Shown: positions 9,777 through 18,434, counted from the first letter of the stretch. The stretch: DNA of 64,000 bases from Arthrobacter sp. CAU 1506 (GCF_005047635.1 NZ_SUKC01000011.1:1-64000); one strand, 5' to 3'. The notes: generated from the sequence alone by a model not told the origin. Translations and numbers: made by a program.

Positions 9777-10283
9777 TTAGTTAGCGAGATCCGGCGGCCA
9801 GACAATCCGGAACCGCTCGAACACCACTTCGTTGTCGCCGCGCCACTCGATCCCCTGCGCGGCGCAGACCCGCTGCCAGTAGGCCAGATGTTGCTCCAGC
9901 CAGGTAGAGCGCTGCCGGTCATCTTCGCCCTCATCCCAGGCGAATGCCTGGTCCACGCTGGCCGGCGGCCCCAGCCGCAGCTCGGTGGAGCGCAGAATGG
10001 CTTGCGGCTTGCCCGAGCCATCGCAGGCCACCCAGTGGTCCCCGATTCGTGGCAGGCGTTCTCCCTGCAGGTGGAATTCAGCCGCAAGCGTTGCCGTGGC
10101 GCGCTTCTGACCGGCGAGCACCAGCCCCAGCAGCTCGTCCGCGAGCGCGGCGCTGTCGCCGAAATGGTCGGCGACAACCTCCTCGCCTTGGCTGATGTCC
10201 CCAGGCCGCGCCGCGGCATACTCGCGCCACATCCGCCGGGCGGCATCACGGTCAGGGCTGGCGCAGGGTTGAGTTGTCGTCAC
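9777..10283 (-). CDS. ASCH-domain protein
   Basis: The 168-residue protein resembles the ASCH (YhfF-like) family, a PUA-like fold thought to bind RNA or modified nucleotides. Visible family patterns are GLVLAGQKRATATL (about 53-66), the IGDHWVACDGSG strand pair and FAWDEGEDDRQRSTWLEQH. It follows the flavin-reductase gene by nine bases on the same strand, so the two are probably co-transcribed, but no functional link is known. It is convergent with yqeY, with only ~54 bases between the stops. Confidence 0.8.
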   Translation of the reverse strand: MTTTQPCASPDRDAARRMWREYAAARPGDISQGEEVVADHFGDSAALADELLGLVLAGQKRATATLAAEFHLQGERLPRIGDHWVACDGSGKPQAILRSTELRLGPPASVDQAFAWDEGEDDRQRSTWLEQHLAYWQRVCAAQGIEWRGDNEVVFERFRIVWPPDLAN

Positions 10284-10292
10284 CTTGGAATC

Positions 10293-10799
10293 CTAGGCGG
10301 GGTGGCCGGCGTCGAAATCCTTGACGTCGGTGAAGGACAGAAGGTCGGTGGCCTCGCCTCCGCCTGTCTGGAGCGGCGACAGCAGGAAACCGGTGTGGTC
10401 GCCCAGGTCGACCTTCTTCACGACCCGGCCGACCATGACCCGCGCTGCGTCCGCCAACAGCGGAACCTCTTCCGGGCCCGGCTCCCAGTCGCAGCGGGAG
10501 AACTTGTCGACCTCGTCACCGGTTGTTTCGCCGAACAGTTCTGCGAGCGCGCGCTGGCTGCGCGCCAGCACATGCACTGCGAGGACGCTGGCCTCCATCG
10601 CCACGGGGTGAGTGTGGTTCTGCTGTGAGATGCAGACCAGGAACAGTGCAGGCTTGAGGCTGCACTGCGTGGCGAAGCCGACCAGGCAGCCGGACCGCTC
10701 GCCTTTATTGTCCACGGCGGTGACCACATACATCGGATAGTCGAAGCCCTTCGCGAAGTCGCTCATAGGCTGCTCCGACGGTGCCTGTTTCTGCGCCAT
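10293..10799 (-). CDS. Flavin reductase-like FMN-binding protein
   Basis: The protein has 168 residues and resembles the flavin reductase/HpaC-like split-barrel family. These proteins bind FMN and usually supply reduced flavin to a monooxygenase. Family patterns are the N-terminal YPMYVVTAVDNKGERSGC, LVGFATQCSLKPALFLVCIS and HVLARSQRALAELFGE. No monooxygenase is adjacent, so the partner is unknown. The gene is the first of a two-gene unit with the ASCH gene and is divergent from the ATP-grasp gene. Confidence 0.85.
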   Translation of the reverse strand: MAQKQAPSEQPMSDFAKGFDYPMYVVTAVDNKGERSGCLVGFATQCSLKPALFLVCISQQNHTHPVAMEASVLAVHVLARSQRALAELFGETTGDEVDKFSRCDWEPGPEEVPLLADAARVMVGRVVKKVDLGDHTGFLLSPLQTGGGEATDLLSFTDVKDFDAGHPA

Positions 10800-10992
10800 G
10801 CCCCCATCATGCCGTACCTGAATGCCTCACCTCACAGGGGCCCGTCCCAACCCCTCCCGGCCCGGTTGGCTCCTTGACGGCCTATCTGGGGCGTGGTTGG
10901 GTCGAAGAGGTCCGGCAGCACAGATTCGGACCTGGCCTTTCGCCCCTCGCACCGGCTGATGAGCATCACCACCAAGAACGGGAGGCATCAAT

Positions 10993-12282
10993 TTGAAGAA
11001 CGTATTTATTCTGGGACTGACAGATTTCCAGGCAGGCGAACTGCAGACCGTCCGCGGAGCCGAAAACTACACTTTCCACAGCCTGCTGGACTACGACCGC
11101 CTGGTCGGCGCGCAGGACATCGATTTCCACGGCTTGCTGGAGGCAGCACGGCAGCAGCTACGGGACTTTGACGGCAGCGTGGACGCGATCGTCTCCCACT
11201 GGGACTTCCCCACCAGCGTCATCGGCCCCATCCTCGCCAAGGAATACGGCATCGCGGCGCCCACACTGGAAAGCGTGCTCAAGTGTGAACACAAGTATTG
11301 GAGCCGGCTGGAGCAGCAGGCGTCCATCCCAGAGGTAGTGCCGCAGTTTGCCTCCTTTGACCCTTTCGACGACGGCGCCCTGCAGCAAATCGATATTCCG
11401 TTCCCCTTCTGGGTGAAACCGGTCAAGGCGCACTCGTCCAACCTCGGCTTCGAGATCCGCAGCGAAGAAGACTTCAACGACGCCATCCGACAGATCCGCG
11501 CCGAGATCGAACAGGTCGGCGACGCTTTCAACGAGGTCCTGAAGATGGTGGACCTGCCACCGGAACTGCAGAACGCCGGCGGCAACACCTGCCTGGCCGA
11601 ACAGTTCGTTTCCGGAACCCAGGCCGCCCCGGAAGGCACCATGTTCCATGGCTCGTACAACGCCCACGGTGTCTTCGACATGCACAAGGACGCCGCCGGA
11701 ACCAGCTTCGAACGACTGGACTATCCGGCGAACAGCGTCCCGGAGCCCGTCCAGCAGCGGATGATCGAGCTGGCCGAGCGGTACCTGCGGCACGTGGGGT
11801 TCGACAACGGCTGCTTCAACGCCGAATTCATGTGGGACCAGGCCGAAGACCAGCTCTGGCTGATCGAGGTCAACACGCGCATTTCCCAGTCCCACAGCGA
11901 TCTCTTCGCCAAGGTGGACGGGGTGTCCAACCATGAGGTAGCGATCGACATTGCACTCGGTGTGGAACCGACCATGCCGCACCGCAAGGGTGAATTCGCC
12001 GTCGCCTCCCAGTGCATGGTTTTCCATGACGAGGACGCGATCGTGACCCGCGTCCCCGACGAGCAGGACGTTGCCCGGCTGGCCAAGCAGATCCCGCACG
12101 CCAACTTCACCCGGCAGGTGCAGGTGGGAGACCGGCTGTCTGAACTGCCCAACCAGGACAGCTACCGCTACGCCGTCGGCATCCTGTATCTGGGCGCCGA
12201 CGACCGTGACCAACTGGTGGAGCGCTACAACGCCGCCGTCGAAGCACTGCCGTTTGAGTTTGAGGCAGTTCCCGCCGCCTAG
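10993..12282 (+). CDS. ATP-grasp domain protein
   Basis: The 429-residue protein has the layout of an ATP-grasp ligase. There is a Rossmann-like N-terminal domain (AIVSHWDFPTSVIGPILAK). The central region carries PFPFWVKPVKAHSSNLGFE, the ATP-binding lysine strand and loop. A metal site follows at NAEFMWDQ and LIEVNTRISQSHSDLF, where Glu and Asn match the family. ATP-grasp enzymes join a carboxylate to an amine, thiol or peptide through an acyl phosphate. The start is a TTG with GGGAGG eight bases upstream. The next gene is a CocE-type hydrolase, so the product may be a peptide or amide; the substrates are unknown. Confidence 0.85.
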   Translation: MKNVFILGLTDFQAGELQTVRGAENYTFHSLLDYDRLVGAQDIDFHGLLEAARQQLRDFDGSVDAIVSHWDFPTSVIGPILAKEYGIAAPTLESVLKCEHKYWSRLEQQASIPEVVPQFASFDPFDDGALQQIDIPFPFWVKPVKAHSSNLGFEIRSEEDFNDAIRQIRAEIEQVGDAFNEVLKMVDLPPELQNAGGNTCLAEQFVSGTQAAPEGTMFHGSYNAHGVFDMHKDAAGTSFERLDYPANSVPEPVQQRMIELAERYLRHVGFDNGCFNAEFMWDQAEDQLWLIEVNTRISQSHSDLFAKVDGVSNHEVAIDIALGVEPTMPHRKGEFAVASQCMVFHDEDAIVTRVPDEQDVARLAKQIPHANFTRQVQVGDRLSELPNQDSYRYAVGILYLGADDRDQLVERYNAAVEALPFEFEAVPAA

Positions 12283-12288
12283 TCCTGT

Positions 12289-12326
12289 GCCTGCGCCGGG
12301 CCGCAGTCTTGCGGCCCGGCGCAGGC
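12289..12326 (+). terminator. Perfect 17-bp hairpin between the ATP-grasp and CocE genes
   Basis: GCCTGCGCCGGGCCGCA (12289-12305) and its exact complement (12310-12326) enclose the loop GTCT. It begins six bases after the ATP-grasp stop codon. There is no U-tract, so it may be a partial terminator or 3'-end stabiliser that sets the ratio of the two genes. Confidence 0.7.
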
Positions 12327-12444
12327 GTACCAAGCCCGCCCCTGCGCTGGCAGCGCCCGGTACGGGCAGCAGCAGAGCGCGGGCGGCATCCGGCCCAGCC
12401 AACGTCCGGTGCAGACAACATCCGAAAGGAGCACTGAGCACTGC

Positions 12445-14481
12445 ATGAAAACCATCGAGGACCTTCCCCACCCGGTCCGTGCCATCGAAAACGTCTTCAT
12501 TCCGATGCGCGACGGCGCCCACCTGGCGGCACGGATTTGGATGCCGGAGGGTGCCGAGCAGCTTCCGGTCCCGGCCATCCTTGAATACATTCCGTACCGC
12601 AAGCGGGACAACTCCCGCGGCCGCGACCAGCTGAACCATCCCTACATGGCCGGCCACGGCTACGTCAGCGTCCGGGTGGACATGCGCGGGAGCGGCGATT
12701 CCGACGGAGTGATGACGGACGAATACCGGCCGCAGGAACACGAAGACGCCGAGGACGTGATTGCCTGGCTGGCGGACCAGCCCTGGTGTGACGGCAAGGT
12801 GGGGATGATGGGCATCTCCTGGGGCGGATTCAACAGCCTGCAGATGGCCGCCCGCCAGCCGCCGGCCCTGAAGGCGATCATCAGCGCCTCGGCCACCGAC
12901 GACCTGTACGTGGACAACATGCACTACATGGGCGGTTGCCTGCTGGCCGACAACCTCTCCGAGGCCACCGTCATGTTTGCGTTCAACAGCCTGCCGCCGG
13001 ACCCGGAAATCGTCGGCGACAAATGGCGCGAAATGTGGCACGAGCGGCTCTCCGGCAGCGGCCTCTGGCTGGAAACCTGGCTAGAACACCAGACCCGCGG
13101 CGACTATTGGAAGCCGGCGTCGGTCTGTGAGGACTACTCGCAGGTGAAGATTCCGGTCATGGCCGTGGGCGGCTGGGCGGACGGCTACACCAACGCGATT
13201 TTCCGCCTGATGGAGAACCTGGATGTGCCGCGCCAAGGGCTGATCGGCCCCTGGGGGCACAAGTACCCGCATCTGGGCGTGCCCGGTCCGGCCATCGGTT
13301 TCCTGCAGGAAGCGGTGCGCTGGTGGGACCACTGGCTGAAGGACAAGGACACCGGCTTGATGGAAGAGCCCATGGTCCGGGCCTGGATGCAGGACTCGGT
13401 CTCCCCCGAACCGTCCTACCAGGACCGCCCCGGCCACTGGGTGGCCGAACCGTCCTGGCCGTCGCCGAACATCGAGAACCAACGCTGGCAACTGGGCCGG
13501 TATGGCTTGTTCCCGGAAGGCGCGCCGGTGGAGCCCGGCGGCGGCGTCGACCTCCTCTCGCCGCTGAGCGTGGGCATGTTCGCCGGCAAGTGGGCGTCCT
13601 ACGCGGCGCTGCCTGACCTGCCCTCCGACCAGCGCGAAGAGGACGGCGGCTCGCTGGTCTACGAGACCGAGCCGCTGGAGGGCGATCTTGAAGTCTTCGG
13701 CCGGCCGGTCGCCGCGTTTGAGGTCGCCTCGGACAAGCCCGTCGCCCAATTGGTGGCCCGGCTTTCCGATGTGGCACCGAATGGGGAGGCAACGCGGGTC
13801 ACCTACGGTCTGCTCAACCTGACCCACCGCGACGGCAGCGAGCAGCCGCAGCCGCTGGAACCCGGCGAGCGCTACCGGATCGAAATCCCGCTCAATGGCC
13901 TGGCGCAGTCATTCCCGGCCGGCCACCGGCTGCGGCTGTCCGTCTCGACGTCGTACTGGCCGCTGGTGTGGCCGGCGCCGGAACCGGCGACGGTCACCAT
14001 CTTCTCCGGCGGCACGCTGGACCTCCCGGTGCGCAAGCCGCGTGCCGACGACGGCGAGCTGCGTCCCTTCGCGGAGCCGGAAACGGCACCGGAGCTGGCG
14101 ACCACCCTGCTGAATCCGGGCAACCACCACTGGCGGACCATCCGCGATCTGGAGACCGGCACGTCAACGGTGGAGATCATCAACGACCAGGGCCGGTTCC
14201 GGATCGACGAGACCGGCACGGACATCCTGCGGGTAAGCAACGAGTGGTACAGCTCCCGCGGCAACGACGTGAATTCGGTCCGCGGCGAAACCCAGACCGT
14301 CCGGCGCTACGAACGCGGCGACTGGCGGGTGGAGGTGCAGACCAGGACGGTACTGACCTCCACACCGACGGACTTTGTGGTGAACGCGCAGTTGGATGCA
14401 TACGAACTGGACGAGGACAACGGCAACCCGCGGGTCTACTCGCAGAACTGGCAGCGCAGCATTCCGCGTCAGCTGGTCTGA
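12445..14481 (+). CDS. CocE/NonD-family (S15-type) hydrolase
   Basis: The 678-residue protein belongs to the CocE/NonD and X-Pro dipeptidyl-peptidase (S15) group of serine hydrolases, which cut esters or amides. The alpha/beta core carries the nucleophile elbow GISWGG (about 124-129). The acid lies in the AVGGWADGY region and the catalytic His in GPWGHKYPH. The oxyanion Tyr lies in EYIPYRKRD. The second half is the jelly-roll domain typical of the family (RLRLSVSTSYWP). I start at the ATG at 12445 with AAAGGAG upstream; an in-frame GTG at 12409 would add twelve residues. It may act on the product of the ATP-grasp gene. It shows no signal peptide and is probably cytoplasmic. Confidence 0.9.
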   Translation: MKTIEDLPHPVRAIENVFIPMRDGAHLAARIWMPEGAEQLPVPAILEYIPYRKRDNSRGRDQLNHPYMAGHGYVSVRVDMRGSGDSDGVMTDEYRPQEHEDAEDVIAWLADQPWCDGKVGMMGISWGGFNSLQMAARQPPALKAIISASATDDLYVDNMHYMGGCLLADNLSEATVMFAFNSLPPDPEIVGDKWREMWHERLSGSGLWLETWLEHQTRGDYWKPASVCEDYSQVKIPVMAVGGWADGYTNAIFRLMENLDVPRQGLIGPWGHKYPHLGVPGPAIGFLQEAVRWWDHWLKDKDTGLMEEPMVRAWMQDSVSPEPSYQDRPGHWVAEPSWPSPNIENQRWQLGRYGLFPEGAPVEPGGGVDLLSPLSVGMFAGKWASYAALPDLPSDQREEDGGSLVYETEPLEGDLEVFGRPVAAFEVASDKPVAQLVARLSDVAPNGEATRVTYGLLNLTHRDGSEQPQPLEPGERYRIEIPLNGLAQSFPAGHRLRLSVSTSYWPLVWPAPEPATVTIFSGGTLDLPVRKPRADDGELRPFAEPETAPELATTLLNPGNHHWRTIRDLETGTSTVEIINDQGRFRIDETGTDILRVSNEWYSSRGNDVNSVRGETQTVRRYERGDWRVEVQTRTVLTSTPTDFVVNAQLDAYELDEDNGNPRVYSQNWQRSIPRQLV

Positions 14482-14488
14482 GCCTGGC

Positions 14489-14834
14489 TCAGCTGATCAG
14501 CATCTGCGTCGAAGACTCCTTGAGCTTGGCGTTGGCCCAGTGCATCTGGCGGACCGTCTCGGGGTGGCACCTTTGTGCCACCGCCAACAGGTCGGTGTGC
14601 TTGATGCCCTGGGCCGCCTGGGCCAGTACCCGGTCCATGGCGGTGTCCCAGTCCGTTTCCACCAGCTTGCCGTTTTCCCGGATGAGCGGTTTGGTCAACC
14701 GGTCCGGCGACGCGTTCGCCTGCCAGCCATACAGATCTTTGGGACCCAACCGCCCGTGATTGACCCGGTCTGTGGCCCGCGGCCTAAGGGGTCCGCGTCC
14801 CCCATGGTTCGGCGATCCGGTCTATGCGGCTCAT
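14489..14834 (-). pseudogene. Collapsed remnant of a molybdopterin (bis-MGD) oxidoreductase
   Basis: Three pieces of one protein type survive in order. The ATG at 14834 begins MSRIDRIAEPWGTRTP, the usual N-terminus of actinobacterial formate-dehydrogenase-like molybdoenzymes, and stops at TAG (14784-14786). One frame over, from 14770, follows DRVNHGRLGPKDLYGWQAN and then DRLTKPLIRENG and TDWDTAM. These are the motifs that follow the [4Fe-4S] cysteines in such enzymes. The end (AQRCHPETVRQMHWANAK) looks like a C-terminal segment. A normal protein has more than 650 residues, so internal deletions and a frameshift have removed the cofactor domains. It cannot be functional. Confidence 0.8.
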
Positions 14835-14876
14835 GATGCCTCCGATGTGCTTCGGTGGTACGGGGACTGCCCTTTT

Positions 14877-15659
14877 TCAGGAACGACGCCGGTCCACGGC
14901 TGCGGAGAAGTCCGGCAAGTGGCTTTCGGTGACCGGCTGGATTCCGGTCACCGTGGCGAAGCCGGCGGCCAGCAGCGCGAAGTCGCTCTCCGGCGGGGCC
15001 TGCTCTTGGCTGTCCGCGATGGCCAACCGGAGATGTTCGTCGCCGCGCTCGGCCACCGTGGTTTGAACAATGCCGAACTCCGCCAGCGTCGCGGCCCTGA
15101 ATTCGGGCAGTTCGGATCCGTTGACGTTCGGCACGTTGAGGTTCAGGACGGTGCCCGCCCGTTGGTCCATCAAGTACGGCAGCAAACCGGTGGCCATCCG
15201 GGCGGCTATGTCCCAATTCAAGTGGGACGGGTTCAGTCCGGTGTCCAGCGACACCGCCATGCCGTGTCCGCCGTTCACGCCGGCCGTCAGCGCCGCGCCG
15301 ACGGTGCCCGAGTGCAGGATCACACGGCCCACATTCGCGCCTCGGTTGACGCCGGAGAGCACCAGATCCGGCCGCTCGCCGAAGGCGCCATGCGTGGCGA
15401 TCATGGAGATGAAACCAGGGGTGCCATGCACGGCGAAAGCCGGCACCGACTCGAGCCCCTCCAACGTGCGCTGTTCCACCCGGATGCGGCCCTCGTCTTC
15501 CCGTGCGGTAATGGACGCGCTGCTGCCGCTGGCCTCGGTGACCGGAGCGGCGATGGTCACGTTCAGCCCCGACTCCAAAGCGCCGGCTGCCAGCGCATGC
15601 AACCCCGGGGAGTCGATGCCGTCGTCGTTGGTGATCAGGACCATCTTGGGCGTCGTCAT
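14877..15659 (-). CDS. surE: 5'/3'-nucleotidase SurE
   Basis: SurE proteins are metal-dependent phosphatases for nucleoside monophosphates and related phosphate esters. The protein has 260 residues. The metal-binding N-terminus LITNDDGIDSPG (with Asp-Asp) is intact, as are the second ligand regions ASGSSASIT and LVLSGVNRGANVG. I start at the ATG at 15659, because it overlaps the stop codon of the upstream PfkB kinase as ATGA; a codon three positions earlier is also in frame. This coupling with a sugar/nucleoside kinase is unusual and suggests a joint role in nucleotide or sugar-phosphate turnover. Confidence 0.9.
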   Translation of the reverse strand: MTTPKMVLITNDDGIDSPGLHALAAGALESGLNVTIAAPVTEASGSSASITAREDEGRIRVEQRTLEGLESVPAFAVHGTPGFISMIATHGAFGERPDLVLSGVNRGANVGRVILHSGTVGAALTAGVNGGHGMAVSLDTGLNPSHLNWDIAARMATGLLPYLMDQRAGTVLNLNVPNVNGSELPEFRAATLAEFGIVQTTVAERGDEHLRLAIADSQEQAPPESDFALLAAGFATVTGIQPVTESHLPDFSAAVDRRRS

Positions 15660-16639
15660 TGTTTCCACACCTTTCGGGCCAGCTCCTCCGGACTGACCTG
15701 CTGGTCAGCGCTGGGTTCCTCGGCTTGATAGGCCGAGACCGTCACCAGCTTGGTCAGGTTGCGGATGGCGCCCTCCTCGCCCGTGCCGAGGCCGTGGCGG
15801 GTAACGTTTAGCGCGCCGGCGGCCGTGCCCAGTACCACCGCCTCGTGCATCGATCCGCCGTCGGCCAGCGTGGCGGCCACCCCGGCGGTCAGCGAATCCC
15901 CGGCGCCGTGAGTATCCACGCTCTGCATCTCCGGCACACGGATCTGGCTGAGCTCGCCCTCATGCAACATCAGCGACGGCAAGTGCGCGCGGGTCACAAT
16001 GACCGTGCCGGCACCTTCCTCGTGCAGGGCGTGCATTGCCTCGATGATCGCCTCGGGTCCGTCCGAGGACGCGCGCCCGCTCTCGGTGAGTTCGTCGTCG
16101 GCAATCTTGGCCACGGTGACGCCGCCCTCGAGCGCAGCGGTGAGCCTGTCTCCGGTCAGGTCAACGATCACTCGGCAGCCCGCGGTGCCCAGATCTGCAG
16201 CGAGCCTCCGGTAGACGTCGGCCGGGACGGCGTCCTCGCGGACCGCTCCGCTGAGGATCACAGTGCCGGCATCCATGCCGGCCTTCAGGGTCTGTCCGTA
16301 GAGTTCGTCGAGGTCATGGCGGGTCAGCTTCTCTCCGGCATTTTCGGCCACCACTTCCCGGGAGCCCTCGCGCCGGTCGTGGATGTAGGCGCCGCTGCTG
16401 CCCTGCCCCTCCACCGGTACTACCTGGACGCCTTCGTCGGCGATCAAATGCCGGATGACGGTTCCGGTTTCGCCGGAGAAGACGGAGCACATGGTGACCG
16501 ACGCACCGAGTCCGGTCAGCATTCGCGCCTGCCATACGCCTTGACCGCCGGCGTGAAAGTGGATGTCCGGGCCGCCGTCAACATCCTCCACCGTCACTGT
16601 CAGTCCGGGCGACGGGGCGAAAACAACTACCGACCCCAT
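15656..16639 (-). CDS. PfkB-family carbohydrate/nucleoside kinase
   Basis: The 327-residue protein is a ribokinase-fold kinase. The C-terminal PfkB signature DTHGAGDSLTAG carries the catalytic Asp and the anion hole. The N-terminal Gly motif appears as FHAGGQGVWQARMLTGLGA (about 28-46). The first residues SVVVFAPSPGLTVTVE resemble 1-phosphofructokinase or tagatose-6-phosphate kinase starts. The substrate cannot be told. The open frame extends 345 bases further upstream through the dispersed repeats, so I start at the ATG at 16639. The gene is coupled to surE by an ATGA overlap. Confidence 0.85.
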   Translation of the reverse strand: MGSVVVFAPSPGLTVTVEDVDGGPDIHFHAGGQGVWQARMLTGLGASVTMCSVFSGETGTVIRHLIADEGVQVVPVEGQGSSGAYIHDRREGSREVVAENAGEKLTRHDLDELYGQTLKAGMDAGTVILSGAVREDAVPADVYRRLAADLGTAGCRVIVDLTGDRLTAALEGGVTVAKIADDELTESGRASSDGPEAIIEAMHALHEEGAGTVIVTRAHLPSLMLHEGELSQIRVPEMQSVDTHGAGDSLTAGVAATLADGGSMHEAVVLGTAAGALNVTRHGLGTGEEGAIRNLTKLVTVSAYQAEEPSADQQVSPEELARKVWKQ

Positions 16640-16922
16640 TGCGCACCCCGATCCAAGCGGTTTGTCCGGCTGATCGCCAAGCCTGCCTCCTGTGTCTCGG
16701 GCAGTCAGCACAGCAATGCGGCTGCCCGGTATCCGTCCGCAGTGGTCCTTCGTTTTCGACACTAACGCCGCTCGCCGGGCCGGACAATGGGCGGCCTCCC
16801 CCCGGTGGTCGACCAAGCGAGTCCCCGGTGGTCGACCAAGCGAGCGCCAGCGAGCGCGCGGATACCCTAAGCCCGCCACCCCGGTGGTCGACCAAGCGAG
16901 CGCCAGCGAGCGCGCGGAGACC
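16640..16922. repeat. Intergenic cluster of three dispersed 42-bp repeats
   Basis: Between the lipase stop and the kinase start lie three direct copies of the dispersed repeat. The first (16802-16821) is truncated; two full copies lie at 16825-16866 and 16881-16922. Each begins CCGGTGGTCGACCAAGCGAG and ends with a GGATACC or GGAGACC tail. The last copy abuts the stop codon of the lipase-like gene (16923-16925). The remaining bases presumably hold the kinase promoter, but none is clear. Confidence 0.85.
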
Positions 16923-17642
16923 CTACGCCGGCGTCGCTCCGGACAGGACCTGGTCGATGATGTCGTGAACGCGCTTCTCGGCAAGAATTTTGAAGTGCCC
17001 GGTGCTTTCCAGCCGGACGTTCACGCCGCCTTCCAGCCGGCAGCCGCCGGGAATGTGCGGATCGAACGCGCTGTAGATGGACACAATCCGGTGATTGACC
17101 TCCAGGTTCACCAGCAGTTGCCTCAGCACACGGTTCTTGGGCGAAAACGCCCTGACCATCGGGGTCACGGCAAATGCCGCGTAGCGGGATCCGGAGAACG
17201 GGGTCCCGATTGCCACCATCCGCGGCACTCGCCCGGCGGACTCCGCCGTCGTCATCACAAATTTGCCGATCAGACCGCCCTTGCTGTGCGCAATGATCGT
17301 GACGTTCTCCAGATCGTGCTGACGCAGGTAGTCGCCGACGATGCCGGCCATCCGCGCGACGCTGCCCACGTTGTACCCCAGCGGCTCGACCACGTGCACC
17401 GGATGCCCGCGGCCGTAGACATGCTCAATCAACGGCAGCATGAACGTCCAGGACTCGTAAATGCCCGGAATCACGACGACGGGGCTCGCCTGCTGCTCCG
17501 CGCCCTCTCGATACTGTGCCGGGTCGGCTCTGGCGAGGAATCCGCGGACGTGATGCCGGCCGAGGTAGATGTAGTCCTCCAGCCAGCCCAAGGCCCGCCG
17601 CAGCACCCGGAGCAGTCGGTGCCGCCGGAGTCGCCGGGTCAT
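16923..17642 (-). CDS. Alpha/beta hydrolase, lipase-like
   Basis: The 239-residue protein has an alpha/beta-hydrolase fold of the triacylglycerol lipase/PGAP1-like kind. The oxyanion region PVVVIPGIYESW and the nucleophile elbow IIAHSKGGLIGK (Ser in HSKGG) are clear. A candidate acid lies in IYSAFDPHIP and the catalytic His in LESTGHFKIL. There is no signal peptide. I start at the ATG at 17642 because it overlaps the stop of the upstream hydrolase as ATGA; the longer frame adds a basic head. The two neighbouring hydrolases are probably co-translated. Confidence 0.85.
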   Translation of the reverse strand: MTRRLRRHRLLRVLRRALGWLEDYIYLGRHHVRGFLARADPAQYREGAEQQASPVVVIPGIYESWTFMLPLIEHVYGRGHPVHVVEPLGYNVGSVARMAGIVGDYLRQHDLENVTIIAHSKGGLIGKFVMTTAESAGRVPRMVAIGTPFSGSRYAAFAVTPMVRAFSPKNRVLRQLLVNLEVNHRIVSIYSAFDPHIPGGCRLEGGVNVRLESTGHFKILAEKRVHDIIDQVLSGATPA

Positions 17643-18418
17643 GGCCGGTCGCCGACGGCGGCATCCCCGCGCGGTCCGGCCGGGGCCAGACACAGCTCGG
17701 CCACCGGCTTCGGCGAGCGGAACATCATGACGTGTCCCTCGCCGTCGATGTTGTCCACCGTGGTTCCCGGCAGGGCATCAGCCAGCTCCCGGCACCAGTA
17801 CAGCGGCACAATGGGATCCCGGCTGCCGCGGATGATCCGCACCGGCACCCGGACGCCGGCGATCCGGTCCTCCGGCCGGTGGCGGAGCAGCGCGGGCAGC
17901 AAGGTGAGGTACCAGCGCGGACCGCAGCGCAAGTAGTCGGTAATTTCGATCACGTCCACGGCCAGCGGTTCCCGGAACGCGTCCTGGAAGAGTCGCAGGC
18001 CCTGCTTCCAGGCGGTACGCTCGTGCCGGTTGGCGGACGGTGCCAGCAGCACCAGCGCGCTGGCTGCCTCCGGATGCAGCAGGGCCAGCTCCGTGACCAC
18101 TTGGCAGCCCATCGAGTGGCCCACCAGAACCGCCGGACCAATCCCCAACTCCGTCATGGCGCCATGCACCAACCGGGCCAGGTCCACCAGATCCATAGCG
18201 CGGTCCGGCCTGGGCAGCCCGCCGTGGCCGGGCAGGTCGACCAGATGGACGGTGCCGTGCCGGGCGAGTTCGACTGCGAGGGGTTCAAAGTAGCGGGCGG
18301 ACACTCCGATCCCGTGCACCAGCACGAACACCTCCGGGCCGATGCCGGCGGTCCGCAACCGCAGCCGGCAGCCGTCGATGGTCAGCTGCCGAGCTGTTTC
18401 TCCCGGAACCTTCACCAT
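17639..18418 (-). CDS. Alpha/beta hydrolase
   Basis: The 259-residue protein is a classical alpha/beta hydrolase. It shows the HG oxyanion motif LVHGIGVSARYF, the nucleophile elbow LVGHSMGCQ, the acid in RGSRDPIVP and the catalytic His in GEGHVMMF. The substrate is not recognisable; esterase- or lactonase-like enzymes share this pattern. I start at the ATG at 18418, which has GGAAGGCGGG just upstream. It follows smc by only 16 bases and overlaps the next hydrolase by four, so an smc-hydrolase-hydrolase transcript is likely. Confidence 0.85.
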   Translation of the reverse strand: MVKVPGETARQLTIDGCRLRLRTAGIGPEVFVLVHGIGVSARYFEPLAVELARHGTVHLVDLPGHGGLPRPDRAMDLVDLARLVHGAMTELGIGPAVLVGHSMGCQVVTELALLHPEAASALVLLAPSANRHERTAWKQGLRLFQDAFREPLAVDVIEITDYLRCGPRWYLTLLPALLRHRPEDRIAGVRVPVRIIRGSRDPIVPLYWCRELADALPGTTVDNIDGEGHVMMFRSPKPVAELCLAPAGPRGDAAVGDRP

Positions 18419-18434
18419 CGCCCGCCTTCCTGCC

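Noticed and set aside
11158-13041. A 627-codon frame opposite the ATP-grasp and CocE genes
   Set aside because: It spans two genes and their intergenic hairpin on the opposite strand. The Val/Gly/His-rich sequence is typical of an antisense shadow.
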